DNA of 64,000 nt from Lachnospiraceae bacterium (GTDB lineage Bacteria > Bacillota > Clostridia > Oscillospirales > Ruminococcaceae): positions 62,001 through 126,000 of the forward strand of contig JAMPFE010000007.1 in the NCBI GenBank assembly GCA_023664705.1. Direction: 5' to 3'. Below, in pieces: positions 1-8,225 of this stretch; the first letter of the stretch is position 1; each line of letters opens with the position of its first letter. The notes under the pieces were generated by a model. It saw only the letters and a program-made list of their open reading frames with translations. It made no database searches and was not told the DNA's origin. The translations under genes and the position numbers were made by a program.

Positions 1-1035
1 ACAAACGCGGGCGCGGAGTCCGCGAACTATCCGTTCTGCACCATAGAGCCGAACGTCGGCATCGTCTCCGTGCCCGACGAGCGGCTTGACGCTCTCGCGA
101 AGATGTACAGCCCCGAAAAATTCACCCCCGCGACGCTGGAGTTCGTCGACATCGCGGGGCTCGTAAAGGGCGCGTCCAAGGGCGAGGGCTTGGGCAACAA
201 ATTCCTGTCGAACATCCGCGAGGTCGACGCGATTGTCCACGTCGTCCGCTGCTTCGAGGACGACAACATAATCCACGTCGACGGCTCCATAGGCGCCGCC
301 CGCGACATCGAAACGATAAATCTCGAGCTCATTTTCAGCGATTTGGAAATACTCGAACGCCGCATAGACCGCGCCAGAAAGGCTCTCAAGGGTGATAAGT
401 CAATGCAGTCCGAGGTCGACTTCTTCGAGAGCTTAAAGGCTCACCTCGAGAACGGCAAGTCCGCGCGCAGCTGCGATTTCTCCGACGAGGAGCGCCTCAT
501 GCTCCGCGATACCCCCCTGCTCTCCAACAAGCCCGTAATCTACGCGGCAAACCTCTCCGAAGCGGACTTCACGGGCGACATCGAAAACAACGCGCAGTAC
601 AAGGCTGTCCTCGCCGTGGCAAAGGAGGAAAACGCCGAGGTGCTGCCTATCTGCGCCCAGATAGAAGCCGAGATAGCCGATATGCCCGACGATGACAAGG
701 CAATGTTTCTCGCCGATATGCACTTGGAAAGCTCGGGTCTGGCGCGTATCATCAAAACGGGCTACCGTCTGCTCGGGCTCATCTCGTTCCTCACCGCGGG
801 AACGCCCGAGGTCCGCGCGTGGACGATAACAAAAGGCACAAAGGCTCCCCAAGCTGCGGGCAAGATACACACCGACTTTGAAAAGGGCTTTATCCGCGCG
901 GAGATAGTCTCCTTCGGCGACCTTATGAGCTGCGGCTCCATGTCCGCGGCAAAGGAAAAGGGTCTGGTAAGGCTCGAGGGCAAGGATTATGTAATGCAGG
1001 ACGGCGACGTCACGCTGTTCAGATTTAACGTATGA
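1..1035 (+). CDS. ychF: Redox-regulated ATPase YchF (5' end outside window)
   Basis: The reading frame is open from base 1 and enters at NAGAESANYPFCTIEPNVG, which is typical of YchF/Ola1 just after the P-loop. The P-loop and roughly the first 20 residues lie off the left edge. The G3 motif appears as DIAGL, and the usual NKxD is replaced by NLSE, the change that gives this TRAFAC family its ATP preference. The C-terminal part, from about TAGTPEVRAW onward, is the TGS domain. YchF is a cytosolic, ribosome-associated ATPase linked to translation and oxidative stress. The stop codon overlaps the start of the racemase gene by 4 bases, so the two are probably cotranscribed. The identification is firm; only the N-terminus is missing. 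Confidence 0.96.
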   Translation, partial: TNAGAESANYPFCTIEPNVGIVSVPDERLDALAKMYSPEKFTPATLEFVDIAGLVKGASKGEGLGNKFLSNIREVDAIVHVVRCFEDDNIIHVDGSIGAARDIETINLELIFSDLEILERRIDRARKALKGDKSMQSEVDFFESLKAHLENGKSARSCDFSDEERLMLRDTPLLSNKPVIYAANLSEADFTGDIENNAQYKAVLAVAKEENAEVLPICAQIEAEIADMPDDDKAMFLADMHLESSGLARIIKTGYRLLGLISFLTAGTPEVRAWTITKGTKAPQAAGKIHTDFEKGFIRAEIVSFGDLMSCGSMSAAKEKGLVRLEGKDYVMQDGDVTLFRFNV

Positions 1036-1724
1036 AAACGATAGGCTTGATAGGCGGTATGAGCTGGGAGAGCACGGTCTCCTATTACCGCGTGATAAAC
1101 GAAACGGTAAACCGTGCGCTCGGCGGTCTGCACTCGGCTGAAATATTGATGTACAGCGTGGATTTCGCGGAGATAGAGGATTGCCAGTCAAACGGAAACT
1201 GGGCAAAAAGCGCGGATATCCTCGGCGCGGCGGCAGCGTCTCTGCAAAGGGCAGGCGCGGATTTTATCGTTATCTGCACGAACACGATGCACAAGGTCGC
1301 CGACGAAATATCGGCTCATATCGGTATCCCGATAATGCACATTGCCGACGCGGCGGCGGACGCTCTTCTTTCCGCGGGAGTGACGACCGCGGCTCTGCTC
1401 GGGACAAAATACACCATGCAGCAGGATTTTTACAAGCAGCGCCTTGCCGCCCGCGGGATAAGCGTGCTTATCCCCGACGACGGCGGCGTCGAGCTCGTAA
1501 ACCGCGTGATATACGATGAGCTTTGCCGCGGGATAATCTCGCCGCCGTCAAGGGACGAATATGTGCGGATAATCGGCAGCTTAAAGCAATCGGGCGCCCG
1601 CGCAGTCATCCTCGGCTGCACGGAAATAGGTATGCTGATAAACTCCGAAAACTCGCCGCTGCCCGTATTTGACACGACGGTGATACACGCGGAAAGGGCG
1701 GCGCTGTTTTCGCTCGAAAAGTAA
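1032..1724 (+). CDS. Aspartate/glutamate racemase family protein
   Basis: This 230-residue protein begins MKTIGLIGGMSWEST, the usual start of the broad-specificity amino acid racemase family (YgeA/RacX-like). The two catalytic cysteines of cofactor-independent racemases are both present, in CTNTMH at residues 82-87 and in LGCTEIG with Cys196. It should interconvert L- and D-amino acids in the cytosol; the substrate (Asp, Glu or a broader range) cannot be read from sequence. Its ATG overlaps the ychF stop (ATGA), suggesting translational coupling. Length is normal for the family. Confidence 0.93.
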   Translation: MKTIGLIGGMSWESTVSYYRVINETVNRALGGLHSAEILMYSVDFAEIEDCQSNGNWAKSADILGAAAASLQRAGADFIVICTNTMHKVADEISAHIGIPIMHIADAAADALLSAGVTTAALLGTKYTMQQDFYKQRLAARGISVLIPDDGGVELVNRVIYDELCRGIISPPSRDEYVRIIGSLKQSGARAVILGCTEIGMLINSENSPLPVFDTTVIHAERAALFSLEK

Positions 1725-1740
1725 GCATAAAGGGGACATT

Positions 1741-2481
1741 ATGAACAAAGTCACTCGGTGCAAAAACACCAACAACAAGAAAATAGCGGGGCTGCTGGTA
1801 TCGCAGGTGATTTGCGGCGTAATGCCCGTGGTGCTGCTGGCGGCGTTCGTGCTGCTGAAGCTGTACGAAACGAAAATAACGGCGATAGCCGCGATAGCGC
1901 TCATCTTTTTGTGCAACGTCGGATATATGCTGCTCGCGCGGCGCTACAACGTGCTCAACAGCGGCAGGCGCGGCGAACGCGAGCTCTACAAGGCGGTAAA
2001 GCATCTCAAAGGCAACAACATCATCTTCTGCAATCTTCCCGTGCGGTACAAGCGCGGGCGCTCGGAGCTCGATATGCTGATAATCAGCCACAAGGGCTTG
2101 ATAATCGTCGAGGTAAAAAACCATTCGGGCACTATCCAAGGCAGCTGGAAATCGGACAAATGGGAGCAGCGCAAGTACTACCGCGGCGGCAAAAACACCT
2201 CCCAGGAAATGGATAATCCGATAAAGCAGATGCGCCGCCAGCGCGACATCGTAAAGAGCATACTCAACGCGGCGGGCGAGGACGTGTGGATAGACACGGT
2301 GCTGTATTTTTCGAGCAGCAACGCAAAGCTCAAGCTCAACCTGCGCGAAAGCGATTACGTTTGCCTCGGCAGCAAGGAGCTGCTGAGCTTTCTCGAAAGC
2401 TACGACCGCAACGTTGTGCTCTCCCGCGCGCAAATGGAAAAATACGCGGGGATACTCAACGACGCCAGAGCGAATATATAA
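1741..2481 (+). CDS. Membrane-anchored NERD-domain protein
   Basis: This 246-residue protein has two hydrophobic segments near the N-terminus (about residues 16-40 and 46-64) followed by a nuclease-related domain (NERD). The core reads GRSELDMLIISHKG then LIIVEVKNHSG, giving the restriction-like acidic pair Asp111 and Glu124-x-Lys126. NERD proteins are thought to be Mg-dependent nucleases or nucleic-acid processing factors, but most are uncharacterised. It lies 16 bases after the racemase gene with an AAGGGG-type ribosome site, so it may be third in the ychF operon. The domain call is good; the biological role is unknown. Confidence 0.85.
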   Translation: MNKVTRCKNTNNKKIAGLLVSQVICGVMPVVLLAAFVLLKLYETKITAIAAIALIFLCNVGYMLLARRYNVLNSGRRGERELYKAVKHLKGNNIIFCNLPVRYKRGRSELDMLIISHKGLIIVEVKNHSGTIQGSWKSDKWEQRKYYRGGKNTSQEMDNPIKQMRRQRDIVKSILNAAGEDVWIDTVLYFSSSNAKLKLNLRESDYVCLGSKELLSFLESYDRNVVLSRAQMEKYAGILNDARANI

Positions 2482-3112
2482 ATTAGTATTTGTAGGAGCA
2501 CTTCTCGCACAAGCGAGCGTCGACAGCGCATTTATATTCGCATTTTGAGCAGTGCGGCAAACCACGTTGATTGCGCTTTTCGTTTTGAAATGTATCTTTC
2601 CGTTCTCGTCAACCGAAAAATGCGGAAAAGGGGGAGTGGGAGAGGGGAAGAAGATCGGAAGAGGAAACCCGTAGGGAGAGGGGGGAACTCCGCATTTTTG
2701 TTGGATTTTGTTGTTCAGAGTCAACGAAGTTGATTCGCCCTCTCCCGAAGGGTGTCCTCTTGCACCGAGGTTAGTGTAAAAATATAAAGAAACGTAATCC
2801 GACAAAAAATCAGCATACCACACCCAAAACTGCAATTCACTGCAAACTTTTCCCCACCGAATTAGTTAGCACCACAAATCCCAGATTTTAACATAAAATA
2901 ACAATATTTCCAAATATTCCCACCCCAAAACCGCAAAAATCTGCAAATCACTGCAAAACGGCTGCAAATCCCTGCACGCCAACTGCAAAAAGCTGCAAAA
3001 TAATACACAGATTTCAACGATTAGTTACCAAAACCAATATTTTTTTGCAAGTTTCCAATTAAAAACTTGCAAAATTCACCGTTCGGCAGCGGCGCTCCCG
3101 CGGAGGCAAATC
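2482..3112. other. 631-bp gene-free interval occupied mostly by a dispersed repeat
   Basis: No credible gene is present. The first 150 bases have no recognisable function. From about 2630 to 3075 the interval is filled by the repeat element annotated separately. The last 40 bases hold the ribosome site (GGAGG) of the cation transporter. The interval is much more AT-rich than its neighbours. Confidence 0.7.
2630..3075 (+). repeat. Dispersed intergenic element, copy 1 (hairpin module plus phased CTGCAAA array)
   Basis: A composite repeat whose second copy lies inverted at about 11277-11720. In order it has a long imperfect inverted repeat (2661-2684 against 2737-2759; core GAGGAAACCCGTAGGG pairing with CCCGAAGGGTGTCCTC); two CTGCAA boxes at 2830 and 2840; an AT-rich spacer; seven CTGCAAA-like boxes starting at 2931, 2941, 2951, 2962, 2972, 2983 and 2993 (spacing 10,10,11,10,11,10); and a terminal hairpin, TTTTGCAAGTTT against AAACTTGCAAAA, near 3043-3075. 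No ORF or transposase is inside. It resembles a MITE-like or REP-like element rather than a gene. Confidence 0.8.
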
Positions 3113-4303
3113 ATGACCGATCTACTGATAAAACTGTTTATAAAGGACGGCGGCAGCGTTGAGACTCCCGCCGTCCGTTCGGCATACGGGAAAATGGCCG
3201 GTAAAGTAAGTATTTTCTGTAACCTGCTGCTGTGTATATGCAAGTTTTTCGCGGGGATAGCCTCGGGAAGCGTCTCCGTTACCGCCGACGCGGTAAACAA
3301 CCTCTCCGACGCGTCCTCGGGCGTGATAAGCCTTATCGGGTTCAAGCTCTCCGAAAAATCCGCCGACGCGGAGCACCCCTACGGGCACGGGCGCTATGAA
3401 TACCTCGCGGGGTTTATCGTCGCGGCGCTGATACTGGTCATAGGCGTTCAGCTGCTGCGCGACAGCATCGTAAGGATAGTCTCTCCCGAGGAGGTGGAGT
3501 TCGGTATACTGCCGCTCGGCGTGCTTGCCGTTTCGATAATCGTCAAGCTCTGGATGATGCTGTTCAACCGCAGGATAGGCAGGCTGATAAGCTCCGAAAC
3601 GCTCTTCGCTGCCGCTGCCGACAGCCGCAACGACGTTATTTCAACGTCGGCAGTGCTCGCGGCGCTTATCATCTCGCGCTGCTGCTCCGTCGAGCTCGAC
3701 GGCATTATGGGCGCGGCAGTCGCCGTGTTTATACTGTACAGCGGCGTGGGCTTGATAAAGGACGCGCTCGACCCGTTGCTCGGCAAAGCCCCGAGCCCCG
3801 AGCTGGTCGAGAAAATACACGAAAAAATACTGTCCTACAACGGTATTCTCGGCACTCACGACCTTATGATACACGACTACGGACCGGGGCGGCAGTTCGC
3901 CTCCGTGCACGTCGAGGTGCCCGCGGAGATGACGCTTGTGGAGTGTCATGAGATAATTGACGGAATAGAGCGCGATTTCCTCCGTGAAGGAATGAATATG
4001 TTGGTTCACCCCGACCCGATAGTCTCCGAGGGCGCGGCGGGAGAGCTGAACGCCGAGCTCAACGGGATAGTCGGCAGAATAGATGGGCGCATTTCCGTTC
4101 ACGATATACGCGTCGTGCGCTGTCCCGAGGGCGAAAAGGTGATCTTCGACTGCGTTCTCCCGCCCGACAGCGGCATTGAGGAAAAGGCGCTCGCCGAGGA
4201 GATAACGCGCTTTCTGCGGGTAAACCACCCGAGCTGCCGCTGCGTGATAACGTTCGACAGCGGCTACGCGAGCATTCCGAAATCCTCCGATAAAGATGCT
4301 TGA
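3113..4303 (+). CDS. Cation diffusion facilitator (CDF) family metal transporter
   Basis: This 396-residue membrane protein carries the CDF hallmarks: SVSVTADAVNNLSDA with metal-site aspartates at Asp59 and Asp66 (residues 53-67), and HPYGHGR at 88-94. Several transmembrane segments occupy residues 30-205, followed by the cytoplasmic domain with HDLMIHDYGPGRQFASVHVE. About 100 extra residues follow that domain, making it longer than a minimal CDF protein (about 300). It should export divalent metal (Zn, Fe, Mn or Co) in exchange for protons. A GGAGG ribosome site precedes the ATG. The stop codon overlaps the -35 box of the next promoter. The metal is not predictable. Confidence 0.93.
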   Translation: MTDLLIKLFIKDGGSVETPAVRSAYGKMAGKVSIFCNLLLCICKFFAGIASGSVSVTADAVNNLSDASSGVISLIGFKLSEKSADAEHPYGHGRYEYLAGFIVAALILVIGVQLLRDSIVRIVSPEEVEFGILPLGVLAVSIIVKLWMMLFNRRIGRLISSETLFAAAADSRNDVISTSAVLAALIISRCCSVELDGIMGAAVAVFILYSGVGLIKDALDPLLGKAPSPELVEKIHEKILSYNGILGTHDLMIHDYGPGRQFASVHVEVPAEMTLVECHEIIDGIERDFLREGMNMLVHPDPIVSEGAAGELNAELNGIVGRIDGRISVHDIRVVRCPEGEKVIFDCVLPPDSGIEEKALAEEITRFLRVNHPSCRCVITFDSGYASIPKSSDKDA

Positions 4304-4328
4304 CAAACAAGGAAAAAAATACTATAAT
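4300..4328 (+). promoter_or_regulatory. Sigma-A promoter for the cobalamin riboswitch transcript
   Basis: TTGACA at 4300-4305, a 17-bp spacer, and TATAAT at 4323-4328, both perfect consensus. The -35 box overlaps the stop codon of the CDF gene. Transcription would start near 4335, just before the riboswitch. Confidence 0.85.
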
Positions 4329-4332
4329 ATAC

Positions 4333-4530
4333 TTTGGCGGAAAACCCGGCGCGGCAATGCGGTTGTAACAAACCGCGGAACACGGTGAAAGTCCGTGACA
4401 GTCCCCGCTGCCGTGAGACGGTTGCGTTTGCGCCCGAGAATGAAAATTCGGGTCACTGAGGCGAAAGCTGTGGGAAGGCTTGGCGCAGACGCGTTAACTG
4501 TAAGTCGGAAGACCTGCCCGTCGGGACCGT
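4333..4530 (+). ncRNA. Cobalamin riboswitch
   Basis: The leader has the conserved B12-box order: AACACGGTGAAAGTCCGTGA, then CAGTCCCCGCTGCCGTGA, then TCACTGAGGC, GGGAAGGCT, and the closing TAAGTCGGAAGACCTGCC. It starts about 5 bases after the predicted transcription start and ends about 15 bases before the SD of the surface-protein gene. The closeness to the SD suggests control of translation start; no terminator T-run is seen. It should repress the downstream gene when adenosyl- or methylcobalamin is abundant. Confidence 0.95.
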
Positions 4531-4558
4531 CAAATAAAATTATCGGAGGAATAATGAG

Positions 4559-5368
4559 ATGAAAAAGGCAAAGATCCTTGCGGCGTTCGCGGCTGTGGCG
4601 ACCGCCGCGGCAACCTCGCTGAGCGCGTTCGCCGCGCCCGCGGAAAAGGGCGTCGTGTATTTCGCGGCGGTCAAGTCGACCATCGGGCAGGGCGTTTGCG
4701 TCGAGCCGACGGCAGTCCCCTTTTACGAGGGGGAGAGCGGTCTTGACGTTGTAAAGCGCGCAGCCGAGGTCACGGTCGAGGAAAGCGACTACGGAGCGTA
4801 CATCAAGGCGTTTAAGGACGCGGACAGCGGCGCGGATATCCCCGAGGAGATCAAGGCGGTCTGCCCCGAAATGACGGGCAGAAGCGTCGAGGGACAGCTC
4901 AGCGAGTATGACTACACGTCCGAAAGCGGCTGGAGCTATTTCCTCAACGGGGAGTACGCGCAGGTCGGCATAAGCGGCTACGAGCCCGCGGACGGCGACG
5001 TTATCGAGTTCGCGTTTACGGTCTACGGCTACGGCTCCGACCTCGGTCTGGACAACTCGAGTTGGGGCGGCGCGGCGGCTCTCGTGCCCGCGGTCAACGC
5101 GGCGGAGCTGATAAAGACCGCCGCCGAGGCGGACAAAACGCTTGCCGGGTACAAGGCGGCGGTAGAAGTCCTCGGCAAGTTCGGCGCGGAGCAGAGAGAG
5201 CTTGACGCTGCCGTCGAGGCGCTTAAAGGCGCTCCCGCGGAGCCCGAGACCTCCTCGAACGCCAACAACGCCAACAACGTCGATACGGGCGTTGAGAGCG
5301 TCGCCGTGGTATTCGGCGCTGCCGTTCTGGCGGCGGGCGCGCTGGCAGTGTCGCGCAGGCGCGGATAA
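4559..5368 (+). CDS. Cobalamin-controlled DUF4430 surface protein with NDTG-type anchor
   Basis: This 269-residue exported protein has a signal peptide (residues 1-25, cleavage after SAFA) and a DUF4430 domain at roughly 45-160 (SGWSYFLNGEYAQVGISGY is typical). A helical FIVAR-like segment with the repeated AEL/AVEAL pattern follows at about 180-225. The C-terminus has NVDTG, then a hydrophobic stretch, then RRRG, a sorting-signal layout. DUF4430 is related to the beta domain of intrinsic factor/transcobalamin. Together with the riboswitch this suggests corrinoid capture at the cell wall; that role is inference. The SD GGAGGA sits 8 bases before this ATG; a nearer ATG at 4554 reads only Met-Arg-stop and was rejected. 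Confidence 0.85.
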   Translation: MKKAKILAAFAAVATAAATSLSAFAAPAEKGVVYFAAVKSTIGQGVCVEPTAVPFYEGESGLDVVKRAAEVTVEESDYGAYIKAFKDADSGADIPEEIKAVCPEMTGRSVEGQLSEYDYTSESGWSYFLNGEYAQVGISGYEPADGDVIEFAFTVYGYGSDLGLDNSSWGGAAALVPAVNAAELIKTAAEADKTLAGYKAAVEVLGKFGAEQRELDAAVEALKGAPAEPETSSNANNANNVDTGVESVAVVFGAAVLAAGALAVSRRRG

Positions 5369-5402
5369 TTTAACGGCGGGCAGCCCGTACAAGGAGACGA
5401 AT

Positions 5403-5576
5403 ATGACCTCAAACTGCGACGAATGTGTGAATTATGTATACGACGAGGAGTGCGGCTATTATACCTGTCTCGTGAACCTTGACGAGGACGAGATGTACCG
5501 TTTCCTGAAGGGGACGAATTACGACTGCCCGTATTACGAGCGGGACGACGACTATTTTCTCGCGAAAAAGCAATAA
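5403..5576 (+). CDS. Small Cys-rich acidic protein (DUF6472-like)
   Basis: A 57-residue protein starting MTSNCDECVNYVYDEECG. It has five cysteines, in a CxxC pair (residues 5 and 8) and later singles (15, 20, 44), a DEDEMYRFL helix, and a CPYYE motif near the C-terminus. The pattern fits a small clostridial family I recall as DUF6472, probably metal-binding; no function is known. An AAGGAG ribosome site precedes the ATG. It lies 34 bases after the DUF4430 gene and just before a strong terminator, so it is probably the last gene of the B12-controlled transcript. Confidence 0.75.
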   Translation: MTSNCDECVNYVYDEECGYYTCLVNLDEDEMYRFLKGTNYDCPYYERDDDYFLAKKQ

Positions 5577-5580
5577 CGCT

Positions 5581-5625
5581 CCGCGCCGTATCGTGCAAAT
5601 TATGTACGATACGGCGCGGTTTTTT
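5581..5625 (+). terminator. Rho-independent terminator
   Basis: A perfect 14-bp stem, CCGCGCCGTATCGT (5581-5594) against ACGATACGGCGCGG (5606-5619), with an 11-base loop and six Ts. It ends the riboswitch-DUF4430-small protein unit. Confidence 0.93.
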
Positions 5626-5687
5626 GTGCAATGTGACGAATATGTTGGGATTTTTTTGTTTTATCTTACAGTAATCGCCTTTTTCTC

Positions 5688-5716
5688 TTGAAATTTTTGC
5701 CCGAAAAGTGTATAAT
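5688..5716 (+). promoter_or_regulatory. Sigma-A promoter of glgP
   Basis: TTGAAA at 5688-5693, a 17-bp spacer, and TATAAT at 5711-5716. It lies 50 bases upstream of the chosen glgP start and directly after a terminator. Confidence 0.85.
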
Positions 5717-5765
5717 ATAATTGGTATTGTATGAAAAGATACCGCAGAAAGGGGTACAGAAAATT

Positions 5766-8162
5766 ATGAGATCACCGATTTCCAAGGACGAGCTGTTAAA
5801 GCAGCTCAAAGCTATTCTGGAATACGACTACCGCACCGACGCGAAAGAGGCTTCGGTAACGCAGATCTACCGCGCGCTCTCCACTATTGTTGTGAACCAT
5901 ATGAAGGAAAAGCGCCACAACTTTATGCACGACTGCAACTCCAAGGGCAAAAAGCAGGTCTACTACCTGTCGATGGAGTTCCTTATGGGACGCTCGCTCA
6001 AGACCTCGCTGTATAACCTCGGCTTGCAGGACGAGGTGGAAAAGGCTCTCGATGAGCTCGGCGTAAAGATCGACCGTGTGTACGAGGAGGAGCCCGACGC
6101 AGGTCTCGGAAACGGCGGTCTGGGTCGTCTCGCGGCTTGCTATATGGACGGTCTGGCTACGTGTGATTATCCCGCTACGGGTTACTCTATCCGCTACGAG
6201 TACGGCATCTTCAAGCAGAAGGTCGTTGACGGCTGGCAGACCGAGCTCCCCGACAACTGGCTGCCGGGCGGCGGCGCGTGGCTCGTGCCCGTTCCCGATC
6301 AGGCGGTCGAGGTGCGTTTCGACGGGCAGATACAGGAGAGGTGGGACGAAAACTACCACAGTCTCGAATATGTGAACTACAACAGCGTGAACGCCGTGCC
6401 CTATGATATGTACGTTTCGGGCTACGACAGCAAGGGCGTTTCCAAGCTCCGTCTCTGGAGCGCGGAGAGCATGTCGTTCGATATGGCGTCGTTCAATACG
6501 GGCGACTACGCGAGCGCGCTCGGCGCGAACAACATCGCGCACTCCATTTCAAAGGTGCTCTACCCCAACGACAACCACGCCGAGGGCAAGGCGCTGCGCC
6601 TCAGACAGCAGTACTTTATGTGCGCGGCTTCCATCGGCGATATCGTAATGCGCCATATGAAGGTCTACGGCAGTCTCGACAACTTCCATGAGAAGGTCGC
6701 TATCCACATCAACGATACGCACCCCACGCTCGCTATTCCCGAGCTTATGAGGATTCTGCTCGACGAGTGCGGTTTCGGCTGGGATCAGGCTTGGCATATC
6801 GTTACGAATACGTTCGCGTATACCAACCATACCGTTATGGCGGAGGCTCTCGAGAAGTGGGATCAGGGTCTGGTTGAGAGGATCTTGCCGAGAATTTATC
6901 AGCTCATCTGCGAGATAAACCGCCGCTACTGCGAGGATATCCGCAACAGAACGGGCGACGAGGACAAGGTCGCGAAGATGTCTATCGTGCAGGACGGCAA
7001 AATTCATATGGCGAACCTCTGCGTTGCGGCTTCGCACAGCGTAAACGGCGTTTCCAAGCTGCATTCGCAGATAATCAAGGACGACGTTTTCCGTCTCCAG
7101 TACCTCGACAAGCCGCACCAGTTCAAGAACGTCACCAACGGCATCGCTTACCGCCGCTGGCTGCTGCAAAGCAACAAGGGGCTTACCGACCTGCTGACCG
7201 AGTGCATCGGCGACGGCTTCAAGAAGGACGCTTCCGAGCTTATCAAGTTCCAGGTTTTCGCGAACGACACCTCCGTGCTGGAGAGGCTCGGCAAGATAAA
7301 GCGCGAGAACAAGGAGCGCTTCGCGCAGTTCGTCGAGAAAACGGCGGGCGTAAAGCTCAACCTCGACAGCATTTTCGACGTTCAGGTAAAGCGCCTGCAC
7401 GAGTATAAGCGCCAGCAGCTCAACGCGATGAATATTCTCGCGGACTTTAACTATCTGAAGCAGAACCCGAACGCTCCGTTCGTTCCCAAAACGTATATAT
7501 TCGCGTCCAAGGCGGCGCCGGGATATTATATCGCTAAGCAGATAATCAAGATGATATGGTGCATAGGCGAGGAGATAAAGCACGACCCCGCGCTGCGCGA
7601 GAAGCTTTCCGTGGTGTTCCTCGAGGACTACCGCGTGACGCTCTCCGAGATCCTTATGCCTGCCGCGGAGGTCTCCGAGCAGATTTCGCTTGCGGGCACC
7701 GAGGCTTCGGGCACGGGCAATATGAAGCTTATGCTGAACGGCGCGCTTACGCTCGGAACCTACGACGGCGCGAACGTTGAAATTCACGAGGCGGTCGGCA
7801 CGGACAATATCTTCATCTTCGGCATGAGAACTCCCGAGGTGAACGAAATGCGCATGAGGGGCTACAACCCCCAGTCTTTCATCGACCAGAGCCCGATTTT
7901 GCAGAACGTTATCCAGAGAATGTACAACGGCATAAACGGCGCGACCTTCAACGAGCTCGCGGACTCCATTAAGAACAAGGATTTCTATATGGCGCTCGCG
8001 GACTTCGACAGCTACCGCGGCACGCAGGACTATATCAGTCAGGTGTACAAAAATCAGCTCGACTGGAACAAGAAGTCGCTGATGAATATCGCGGGCGCGG
8101 GGCGCTTCTCCGCGGACAGAGCGGTTCAGGATTACGCGCGCGACATCTGGAATTTGAAGTAA
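5766..8162 (+). CDS. glgP: Glycogen/maltodextrin phosphorylase
   Basis: This 798-residue protein is a GT35 alpha-glucan phosphorylase, releasing glucose-1-phosphate from alpha-1,4-glucans using phosphate and PLP. Diagnostic blocks include YYLSMEFLMGRSL near the N-terminus, DEPDAGLGNGGLGRLAACY-type sequence, VKRLHEYKRQQLN, and the PLP site EASGTGNMKLMLNG with the Schiff-base Lys near residue 653. I chose ATG 5766 (MRSPISKDEL) because AAAGGGG lies just upstream; an upstream TTG at 5721 would fall almost on the -10 box. Length matches the family (about 800). It is 63 bases upstream of a GH13 gene and probably cotranscribed, suggesting a glycogen or maltodextrin breakdown unit. Confidence 0.98.
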   Translation: MRSPISKDELLKQLKAILEYDYRTDAKEASVTQIYRALSTIVVNHMKEKRHNFMHDCNSKGKKQVYYLSMEFLMGRSLKTSLYNLGLQDEVEKALDELGVKIDRVYEEEPDAGLGNGGLGRLAACYMDGLATCDYPATGYSIRYEYGIFKQKVVDGWQTELPDNWLPGGGAWLVPVPDQAVEVRFDGQIQERWDENYHSLEYVNYNSVNAVPYDMYVSGYDSKGVSKLRLWSAESMSFDMASFNTGDYASALGANNIAHSISKVLYPNDNHAEGKALRLRQQYFMCAASIGDIVMRHMKVYGSLDNFHEKVAIHINDTHPTLAIPELMRILLDECGFGWDQAWHIVTNTFAYTNHTVMAEALEKWDQGLVERILPRIYQLICEINRRYCEDIRNRTGDEDKVAKMSIVQDGKIHMANLCVAASHSVNGVSKLHSQIIKDDVFRLQYLDKPHQFKNVTNGIAYRRWLLQSNKGLTDLLTECIGDGFKKDASELIKFQVFANDTSVLERLGKIKRENKERFAQFVEKTAGVKLNLDSIFDVQVKRLHEYKRQQLNAMNILADFNYLKQNPNAPFVPKTYIFASKAAPGYYIAKQIIKMIWCIGEEIKHDPALREKLSVVFLEDYRVTLSEILMPAAEVSEQISLAGTEASGTGNMKLMLNGALTLGTYDGANVEIHEAVGTDNIFIFGMRTPEVNEMRMRGYNPQSFIDQSPILQNVIQRMYNGINGATFNELADSIKNKDFYMALADFDSYRGTQDYISQVYKNQLDWNKKSLMNIAGAGRFSADRAVQDYARDIWNLK

Positions 8163-8225
8163 AAACATTTCGGCTTTCCGTCGGCAGCAGTCGGCGGAAT
8201 AGCTTTTAATGGGGAGAGACGAATT

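Noticed and set aside
2654..2666. AGATCGGAAGAG resembling a sequencing adapter core
   Set aside because: The same segment with its flanks is present in repeat copy 2 at about 11688-11702, so it belongs to the repeat rather than adapter carry-over.
2930..3000. CTGCAAA arrays as replication-origin iterons
   Set aside because: No dnaA, dnaN, repA or DnaA boxes nearby, and the array occurs at three unrelated sites.
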